From the NCBI GenBank assembly GCA_964572965.1, contig CAZNHL010000017.1:1-58993 (forward strand): a stretch of DNA of 58,993 nt, given 5' to 3'. Positions 52,848-58,993 of this stretch are shown here, piece by piece. The stretch's first letter is position 1. Every line of letters begins with the position of its first letter. This DNA is from CAZNHL01 sp964572965 (GTDB lineage Bacteria > Bacteroidota > Bacteroidia > Cytophagales > UBA9547). The notes under the pieces were generated by a model, which saw only the letters and a program-made list of their open reading frames with translations, was not told the DNA's origin and made no database searches. Made by a program: the position numbers and the translations under genes.

Positions 52848-53833
52848 TTGTTACGCTTGATAATGTTTTTATTAATGAACGACTTTAGTATATAATAAAA
52901 GTATTCATGTTTAATGATATTTTCGGCAGTATAGCCGTTATGTTCCATCTTGATTCTATGTAAATGCTGCTGATGCTCATCTCTTTTCAGGACTGATGTC
53001 CCGAATGACAGTAAGATGGATTCTGCATGGTACATGAAATTAAAAAACTCATTTTTTATATTTTCATCTCCGAAAGGAAAGGAGAAATATAAGTCGTCGA
53101 TAGAGAAATCTCTTTTGAGAACTATATTAGTTTCTTTTATCTGTTTTTGTTGCTCTTCAAATGAAATTGAATTGAAGTTTAGGTGGCTTTTGCCATGGTT
53201 ACCTATCGTAAAGCCAAGCTGTTGCAATTCTTTTACCTGCTTAGTTGTAAGATAAGGCTGATGTGTATTTAAATATTCGGTAAAGTCAATTTTCAGTTCA
53301 GCTGCTATTTTATTAATAGTTTGTGTGTCTGTAAACGTAAGCTTTTGTAAGCTGCCGAATACGTACTTTGTGCTGATTTCTAATATCTGAGCAACAACCT
53401 TAAGATCAGCTTCCTGTTTGATGTGTTCCAGAATTACGCCAATTTTATGACGATAAAATAAGTCTTTATTATCCAGAAAATCGGAGTTTATAAAGAATGT
53501 TGCATGTATCTTTTTTTCAACCAGAAAAGGTACTGCTTCGTGGTAAAGTTCGGAAAGACCATCGTCGAAGCTTAGATGAAAAACGGGTTTGCTGTTTTTA
53601 TGTGTTAACTCTGAAATGGGGACAGAATTGTAATGTTTTGTTATAAATGACAAGTCTCTGATAAAGTCATCTTTGGTTCTGTAATACCCGAGATTGTTGA
53701 TATGGGGCTTAGGACTGTTTGTGATGCTGTGGTAATAGGGTAATAACACACGCTGTTTAGTAACTCCTTGGAGAAACTCCAGGGGTAAAGCGTTCGAAAT
53801 GGCTTTTGTTTTATGATAAATAGAGTAATTCAA
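52844..53833 (-). CDS. Polysaccharide deacetylase family protein
   Basis: The 329-aa protein has the NodB-type motifs FHLSFDDGLSELYHEAVPFL (motif 1 with the catalytic Asp), a second block TIGNHGKSHLNFNSIS with the metal-binding His residues, and FSFPFGDENIKNEFF. No signal peptide is seen. It should remove acetyl groups from a carbohydrate; cell-surface glycan is likely given its neighbours. It overlaps both flanking genes by 4 bp, so all three form one unit. Confidence 0.87.
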   Translation of the reverse strand: MNYSIYHKTKAISNALPLEFLQGVTKQRVLLPYYHSITNSPKPHINNLGYYRTKDDFIRDLSFITKHYNSVPISELTHKNSKPVFHLSFDDGLSELYHEAVPFLVEKKIHATFFINSDFLDNKDLFYRHKIGVILEHIKQEADLKVVAQILEISTKYVFGSLQKLTFTDTQTINKIAAELKIDFTEYLNTHQPYLTTKQVKELQQLGFTIGNHGKSHLNFNSISFEEQQKQIKETNIVLKRDFSIDDLYFSFPFGDENIKNEFFNFMYHAESILLSFGTSVLKRDEHQQHLHRIKMEHNGYTAENIIKHEYFYYILKSFINKNIIKRNK

Positions 53834-54771
53834 GATTTAAGAGCTCTTTTAAGCTTGAATAGTAAATTGTTGCTTTTGGAAATGATGGAATAAGGAGTAT
53901 GCTGTAGTCCGAAGTCTCTCAGATATGGGTCAACGTTTTCAACCATTGTACCTGTAAAATCAAATGCTAATTGCTTTTGAGAAGCAATTTTTACTGCATC
54001 CCAGTAAAGAAGGCTCAATGCTCCTGATTTGTTGAACTTGGGGTTTGAACCGCTTATCAGTGTATACAGGCATTGGTTATCCCAGATCATAAATAAAGAT
54101 GCTGCAATCTCACCGTCATACATGGCATGGGTGAGTTTGCAACATTGCTGCTGCTGACATGCAGTAAAGATTTTCTGAAAAACCTTTGACGCATTTTTAA
54201 TAATGGTGTTATTATCGTTTTGAGTAACTTTTGATTGGTTGAGCAATGGCAGGATGTCATCAGATGCTTCAATCGTTAGCTTATTTTCTGCTTTGCGCAA
54301 TGTGCCACGCATCCCGTCATCCATGTTTTTCCATACTGAATCCGGGTCGACCGGAGCCTGCTGAGCGTAACTATAGTAAGAGGTTTGTTTAAAACCCTTG
54401 AAATAGAAAGGCTTCCAGTTTGTATAGATAGATGCAAGATTAATTGTCAGGTCACTGAACGGTGGCAATTTGTCAATGAGTTCGGTGATTGTTTTTTGCT
54501 CAAAACTCAGTTTTGAAACAGATTTTTGATGAGCAGGGTATTTGAGCCATAACCCGGAATAGCGCGTAAACGGAGCTACTGTAATAATAGAAAAGCCCAG
54601 CTTCGTTTTATGATGGTAAGGTATAGCCCCGATAATAGAACCGTTTTTTTCTGCAAGTACCACATCCCAGTTTTGATCACCTACAATGGTGTCAAACCAC
54701 CAGTCCTGTGCAAAAATGCATATGGAAGTTTCTGTCCTGCATAATTGGCGATATGTATCTTTTGGAGTCAA
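53830..54771 (-). CDS. FemAB/GNAT-type acyltransferase
   Basis: The 313-aa protein shows the two-part GNAT arrangement of FemAB and related peptidoglycan or glycan acyltransferases: NWDVVLAEKNGSIIGAIPY early, and HAMYDGEIAASLFMIWDNQC, GALSLLYWDAVKIA, FDFTGTMVENVDPYLRDFG late. It probably transfers an acyl or aminoacyl group to a surface polymer. The start is a TTG at 54771; no ATG is available near it. It is the first gene of the overlapping three-gene block. Confidence 0.8.
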   Translation of the reverse strand: MTPKDTYRQLCRTETSICIFAQDWWFDTIVGDQNWDVVLAEKNGSIIGAIPYHHKTKLGFSIITVAPFTRYSGLWLKYPAHQKSVSKLSFEQKTITELIDKLPPFSDLTINLASIYTNWKPFYFKGFKQTSYYSYAQQAPVDPDSVWKNMDDGMRGTLRKAENKLTIEASDDILPLLNQSKVTQNDNNTIIKNASKVFQKIFTACQQQQCCKLTHAMYDGEIAASLFMIWDNQCLYTLISGSNPKFNKSGALSLLYWDAVKIASQKQLAFDFTGTMVENVDPYLRDFGLQHTPYSIISKSNNLLFKLKRALKS

Positions 54772-54853
54772 AATTTATAAATGGGCTGTACTTACTCTTT
54801 GTCTTATAAAAATACGAATAATTAACAGATGCAAACTCTGTTTTAGCTTTATA

Positions 54854-55957
54854 CTAAGAATGCTTTTTTGAATTTTTGTAGAGCAAACTGTTTAATAAGT
54901 ACGTGATCCCCGGAAAGTACAGAACACTGGCATACCATTTACCGCTTTCATAAAGGAATTCCCGTGTGGCATAAAAGCCTTCATATTCGTCGGTTTCACT
55001 GTTATTATAAACCCGTTTCAAATGAGGAATCTTAGAGGTATTGGTATATTCAAGGGTGTATTTTACAGGCAGGTCTGCTTTTTTTATCATTATAAATGGC
55101 CAGAATAATGCCGCAAGAGCAAATATTGATGTGTAAAATTCAACCTGCGTTACCCAGGCATTGAAAAGGTGCATGCCAATAAGTGAGGCAACCCAAAAAG
55201 GAATTAATTGTGGCCTGAGGACAGCAACAACGCTAAATGTCTGAAGAAAAATGACAAACAGGATCATGACCTGCCACAGTAGCGAGAATTCAAATACTTT
55301 GTATAGCGGCCCTAAATGAACATCCCAGCCGATGTTGAGAGAAATTACATTATACAACATGGCATTAGGGTATAGCCAGAGTGGCAGCGCTTGTTTTAGC
55401 ACCAGGTATTTAAGTAAACCTATTACCTTCCATATGCCGGCAAATGTATAAGTCGCAAATATACCCGTATAGAATAATTTTGTCAGTGAGGCCAGTGTAG
55501 CATCATTTTCTCCTTTTTGTGCCCAAGGGAAGAAAATTAATAGTATGTGCATCAACAGAAACAATTGCCCGACATGTGCATTAAAACCATAGCCCCATTT
55601 GATAAGGTTAATCCATATAAGCGTTAATGCCAGTAAAGCCTTGATCCATACGTTACTTTTATAAAGGCTGAAAATATTACATAATAGTGCTGTTATCCAG
55701 ATCACGGCAAATATTGCTACACCCGGAAAAGCAGGCATAAATAGTTTGCTGAAATAAACCATGGGACTATAGAGCTCAGCCGGCCTTATTACCATTAAGG
55801 AGTAGAGGTATAGTTCATATAACAGCCACACTAAAGTGAATATGCGTAAGCTCTTTTCGCCATAATAATAAGCCGTATTGAAACGGAAATTAAGATTTGA
55901 ATAGTAAGCAGGGCTTAATGGCCTGTTATTTGGTTGTAAGAATGACTTTAATGGCAT
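54854..55957 (-). CDS. HTTM-like multi-pass membrane protein
   Basis: The 367-aa protein has about seven to eight hydrophobic segments. The arrangement, with an early YYYGEKSLRIFTLVWLLYEL, an INLIKWGYGFNAHVGQLFLL region and a late VKYTLEYTNTSKIPHLK soluble tail, resembles HTTM/DoxX-like proteins. Enzymatic function is unknown. The start overlaps the upstream 147-aa gene by 32 bp, indicating translational coupling and probably a complex of the two products. Confidence 0.65.
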   Translation of the reverse strand: MPLKSFLQPNNRPLSPAYYSNLNFRFNTAYYYGEKSLRIFTLVWLLYELYLYSLMVIRPAELYSPMVYFSKLFMPAFPGVAIFAVIWITALLCNIFSLYKSNVWIKALLALTLIWINLIKWGYGFNAHVGQLFLLMHILLIFFPWAQKGENDATLASLTKLFYTGIFATYTFAGIWKVIGLLKYLVLKQALPLWLYPNAMLYNVISLNIGWDVHLGPLYKVFEFSLLWQVMILFVIFLQTFSVVAVLRPQLIPFWVASLIGMHLFNAWVTQVEFYTSIFALAALFWPFIMIKKADLPVKYTLEYTNTSKIPHLKRVYNNSETDEYEGFYATREFLYESGKWYASVLYFPGITYLLNSLLYKNSKKHS

Positions 55958-56369
55958 GTGGATTCGGGTTTTGTTGAACCTCAGAAGGGCGGTAATATTC
56001 CTCTATTAATTGAAAAGAATTGCAATCAGGGTAAAGGAAATGGCATAAGGTTTGGAATTTTTTTTGAGAGGCTGCAGAGTCAAGAGGTTTGCAATAAGCA
56101 ATGTAACTCAGGAGATAATATTTGTCATCTCTGTTGAGTCCTTTTTCGGTACTTGTGTTACTCTTTCTGACATATTCTCCGTCCTGATAAGTATATATCC
56201 GGTAGGTAAGGCATGTGTCAGAAATACCATGAGGCTGAGTGAATAATTTCCAGCTTGTGAAAGGATATAATTCACCCCATTTGTCACTAAAAGCCCTGTT
56301 TATCGGAATGGCGGCTGTGCATACAATAACCAGGAGTATTGTTGCTTTTAGCCTCACTTCTTTGCTCAT
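55926..56369 (-). CDS. Small membrane-anchored partner of the HTTM-like protein
   Basis: The 147-aa protein has one N-terminal hydrophobic segment (ATILLVIVCTAAIPINRAF) that serves as anchor or uncleaved signal. The rest should lie in the periplasm (WGELYPFTSWKLFTQP, YRIYTYQDGEYV). I do not recognise the family. The 32-bp overlap with the next gene suggests a two-component membrane unit. Confidence 0.65.
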   Translation of the reverse strand: MSKEVRLKATILLVIVCTAAIPINRAFSDKWGELYPFTSWKLFTQPHGISDTCLTYRIYTYQDGEYVRKSNTSTEKGLNRDDKYYLLSYIAYCKPLDSAASQKKFQTLCHFLYPDCNSFQLIEEYYRPSEVQQNPNPHAIKVILTTK

Positions 56370-56407
56370 ATTTACTTGTTAAATATTGTAATTCATGGTC
56401 TGGGTAT

Positions 56408-57373
56408 TTACTGAAGCCGTTTGTAAAGCCTATAGACAGTAAATACAGGTATTCTTAACTTCGCCAAAAATACAAATAATTGACTAAGAGAATCTGTGTT
56501 TGATGTTTTTTTAAGAAGAAGAGCATATTTGTTTACTAATGCATAATCTTCTATAAAAAAGCTCTGTCTTAAATGATAGCGGATGCAAATTGCCAGTGCC
56601 TCATTTTCTTCTTTATTTCTATTCAGAATAAGTGCTTTTTCGCACACTATCAGTGTAGATGCCAATAACTTGTTTTGCCCTTTTTTATAGAATTGTGTTG
56701 AAAGAGAGCCGGCAACGATTCTTTTTTGAGTTAAAACCCTGTCCTGATAATAATAGAACCAGTTTCTGGATGAACGTACCCAGAAATCAAAGTCTTCATA
56801 ACTTAAAGATTCGTCATAGCCATTCAATTTTTCGAGAACAGTCTTACGCATCATCATGGTTGGCGTAGAGATAAAGTATTTTAGGAAGATGTCTTTATAA
56901 ATGTCACCTGATGGAACTTCCGCTGCTGCTTTTCCTGTGGAATCAATTTTATAATGAGTGTGAAGGAGTTGGCCTTGCTCAGAAATAAACTGACTGTTTC
57001 CAAATACCACACCATAAGTCTCTGGTAAGGTTTCAAAAAGGGTTACCTGTTCTGTAATTCGTTCAGGTAACAGTATATCATCGGTGGCGAAATCAATAAC
57101 ATATTTCCCTTTTGCTAAAGCCAATGCTTTGTTGAATGCTTTGCAATTGCCAATGTTTTGAGGCAGAATCAACGTTTGAATGTCAGGAAATTGAATCGCC
57201 AATTGTTTTATCTTCGCCGGACTATTATCCCTGCTGCCATCGTCAACAAGAATGATTTCAGTATTCTGATAGGTTTGGCTGATTACCGACATAATGGCCT
57301 TTTCTACAAACCGTTCATGGTTATAGCAGAGGCAAATGACCGTAACTAAGGCTTGTTCAGGCATGTTTTCCAA
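56408..57373 (-). CDS. Glycosyltransferase family 2
   Basis: The 321-aa protein is a GT-A glycosyltransferase: VTVICLCYNHERFVEKAI, ILVDDGSRDNSPAKI, CKAFNKALALAKGKYVIDFA with the DxD-type FATDDILL, and SYEDFDFWVRSS. It adds a sugar to a growing surface glycan in the cytoplasm; donor and acceptor are unknown. It overlaps the flippase gene by 17 bp. Confidence 0.88.
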   Translation of the reverse strand: MENMPEQALVTVICLCYNHERFVEKAIMSVISQTYQNTEIILVDDGSRDNSPAKIKQLAIQFPDIQTLILPQNIGNCKAFNKALALAKGKYVIDFATDDILLPERITEQVTLFETLPETYGVVFGNSQFISEQGQLLHTHYKIDSTGKAAAEVPSGDIYKDIFLKYFISTPTMMMRKTVLEKLNGYDESLSYEDFDFWVRSSRNWFYYYQDRVLTQKRIVAGSLSTQFYKKGQNKLLASTLIVCEKALILNRNKEENEALAICIRYHLRQSFFIEDYALVNKYALLLKKTSNTDSLSQLFVFLAKLRIPVFTVYRLYKRLQ

Positions 57374-58412
57374 AGATCAGTTTTCTGTATATGAAGAACA
57401 ATGTTGCTGTATAAATAATGTATTGCAGCAGTTCGGCATACATTACACCAATTAAACCAACTTTTTTCGCAAAGAAGTAAGAAGCTGTAAGGTAAATTGC
57501 ATAAGAGAAGATTTCTAATACAAAGAATAATAAAGACCTGGCCTGGGCATACATCACAAAGCCAATTCCCCATGAAATGAATTTCAGATAATCTGTTAAT
57601 AACTGGATCGAAAAAAGATCCTGAGCCTGAGTGTAGCTTTCCTGATAGAAAAGTGTCAGTATTTCAGTCCGGACAAGGAAAATCAGAAAGAAAGCGGGTA
57701 ATAAAAGAAATGAGGTAATAGAAAGGTATTTTCTTAAAAACGAACCTAATTCGGCCGGTTTGTCTAAAAGAGAAGAAACATAAGGGAAGAAAACAGAAGA
57801 CATCATGGCCAGGTATAAACCGGTATAGCCGTCAGAGAGTTTGATAACAGATTGCCACAGGTTTGTTTGTTCTTGTCCAAAGTGTCCCAGTAATCCATCT
57901 CTGATAATAAATAGGGTAACCTTGCCGAATAAGGCAATACTGATGCCCATGACAAGAAAACGTAACATAAGCCTGAATTCCTGCCAGATAGCATCCTTGT
58001 CAATTGTTTTGATCCAGTGTTCTTTTATAGCGAAATAAACCAGAATCAGAATTGAGGGCAGGTTATTCGTTGAAATAAGAATAAGAAGAGAGGTAATTGA
58101 AATTGTTCCGCCATTCAATAGGATACAAGTAAAAGTAACAGCCGGGCAAAGAATGATTAATAAAGCATACATTCTTAATCTGCCTTGTCCCAGCAGTACA
58201 TTATTCAGTAAGCTAAAACCTGCCTGAAAACTAACTGCCAGCACAAATAAAATTCCAATATTTCCTGTTAGGACCCCGGATTCAAAATGCCTGAAAAGGA
58301 AATGATAAGAACTTAATACTACTCCTATTGTTATTAATATAATAATAAATTGAGGTATGAATAAGACCAAGGAATAAAATTGTTTCATGTTGTAGCTCAA
58401 AGTTAAACACAT
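57357..58412 (-). CDS. Polysaccharide flippase (Wzx-like), probably N-terminally truncated
   Basis: The 351-aa protein has about ten hydrophobic segments of the PST/MOP flippase type (NNVLLGQGRLRMYALLIILC, LWQSVIKLSDGYTGLYLAMM, KFISWGIGFVMYAQARSLLF). By comparison with WzxE-type proteins of roughly 415 residues, the first two membrane helices (about 70-80 residues) are missing. On the minus strand a TGA lies three codons upstream of the ATG, and the sequence beyond it is AT-rich and non-coding. Either it is a degraded gene or a shorter homologue. Start Met9 is an alternative. Confidence 0.7.
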   Translation of the reverse strand: MCLTLSYNMKQFYSLVLFIPQFIIILITIGVVLSSYHFLFRHFESGVLTGNIGILFVLAVSFQAGFSLLNNVLLGQGRLRMYALLIILCPAVTFTCILLNGGTISITSLLILISTNNLPSILILVYFAIKEHWIKTIDKDAIWQEFRLMLRFLVMGISIALFGKVTLFIIRDGLLGHFGQEQTNLWQSVIKLSDGYTGLYLAMMSSVFFPYVSSLLDKPAELGSFLRKYLSITSFLLLPAFFLIFLVRTEILTLFYQESYTQAQDLFSIQLLTDYLKFISWGIGFVMYAQARSLLFFVLEIFSYAIYLTASYFFAKKVGLIGVMYAELLQYIIYTATLFFIYRKLIFGKHA

Positions 58413-58993
58413 TTTGAGTCAACAAATAAAGTCCTTTCACCTGGGGACAGAGAGGGAACAAGTATCACTGCTTCTATAAAATAACTGCATGGCTAATCAT
58501 AACTATACATGTACATTTTCATACACATTTGGAATGAGACTGTTTTTGTCGTCCTCTGTGGATCTAATTTATTTGTGTATACATCTAAAACACTCAAAGT
58601 ATGCAAAAGTCATAAAAATTTTGTCTGATAGTAAAAGGGATACACATGCAATGAGAAATGCATATTACTTTTTTTTATATATATTATTATCTGAAATTGT
58701 TGTAGGCATATTTATTAAATTCTAAATTGAAATTGAGACAGATTTTCAAAGTATTGTTAATTACTTTCGTTTGTTGACATTCGATTCAATAAAAAACTAC
58801 TCCATACTCAAAGTAAATCTATAAATAGTTATTAATTTTTACATTGTTAGTATATAACTAGTTCAAACTGTAAAAATTTATTATTTATGTCACATATTCG
58901 TCAAGTGTAAACTTGAGGTACTTTTTTTAATATATTATTATAGTACGCACGCAAATCGCATATTATTTTTAAGACTATATAAAAATGTGAGAT
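58413..58993. other. AT-rich region at the window end, no clear gene
   Basis: An open frame of 78 codons (58489-58725) has unlikely composition and no motif. A weak hairpin TCAAGT-gtaa-ACTTGA at 58901-58916 is followed by seven T's. Composition differs from the adjacent coding DNA. Confidence 0.5.

Noticed and set aside
58489..58725. 78-aa reading frame at the window end
   Set aside because: Low-complexity AT-rich DNA with no start context, motif or neighbour; most likely chance.
1..58993. CRISPR array, tRNA or rRNA genes
   Set aside because: No regular repeat-spacer pattern was seen, and apart from tmRNA no cloverleaf-type sequence or rRNA block was recognised by eye.

Overview
The window looks like a chromosomal segment of a member of the phylum Bacteroidota, probably a Cytophagales or Sphingobacteriales type. 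The grounds are: type IX secretion (T9SS) sorting domains, TonB-dependent receptors with YfiR partners, bifunctional HisB and HisIE, TAnnTTTG promoter boxes, absence of clear Shine-Dalgarno sequences with several TTG starts, and a tmRNA whose tag peptide reads GEESYALAA. Three runs of exactly ten N (2033-2042, 27662-27671, 44540-44549) are scaffold gaps in a draft assembly; two of them break real genes.

Layout. 1-6558: 3' part of a histidine operon (hisB tail, hisH, hisA, hisF, hisIE) with two envelope-protein genes inside it and a Nudix gene at its end. 6764-9757: a minus-strand housekeeping group (peroxiredoxin, YihY-type membrane protein, thioesterase, MltG). 9912-12325: mannose-1-phosphate guanylyltransferase, tmRNA and an orphan PP2C phosphatase. 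12611-17546: a T9SS-secreted YCF48-type protein gene split by a 3638-bp IS1595-family transposon (12748-16385) with 29-bp inverted ends and a perfect 8-bp target duplication; the transposon carries an XRE regulator, a LamG protein with a T9SS sorting tail and two unknown genes. 17673-19229: ROK sugar kinase and cyclophilin.

19436-41960 is one large signalling island. It holds two consecutive copies of a six-gene module in the same order: cheR, cheB, membrane-GAF protein, HAMP/GAF/PAS/PP2C phosphatase (SiaA-like), SiaB-like kinase, SiaC-like DUF1987 protein. Each copy ends in a strong hairpin terminator. After them come a YfiR-like secreted protein, a HAMP-GAF sensor without an output enzyme, a TonB-dependent receptor, a convergent receptor plus lipoprotein pair, and a GAF-PAS protein. 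No chemoreceptor, CheA, CheW, CheY or diguanylate cyclase lies in the window. The proposed reading is a partner-switching pathway: the SiaA phosphatase and SiaB kinase set the phosphorylation of Thr68 on SiaC, and CheR/CheB methylation tunes the membrane sensors. The outer-membrane receptors and YfiR may supply the external signal. This island is the best candidate for an undescribed system.

42085-52068 is mostly housekeeping: perR-like regulator with ahpC-type peroxiredoxin, an MFS transporter broken by a gap, dnaG, Sua5/YciO, a beta-carbonic-anhydrase-like orphan, waaA and rsgA. 52083-58412 is a minus-strand surface-polysaccharide locus (methyltransferase, deacetylase, FemAB-like acyltransferase, HTTM-like membrane protein and partner, GT2, and a flippase that seems to lack its N-terminus). 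The last 580 bp are AT-rich with no credible gene.
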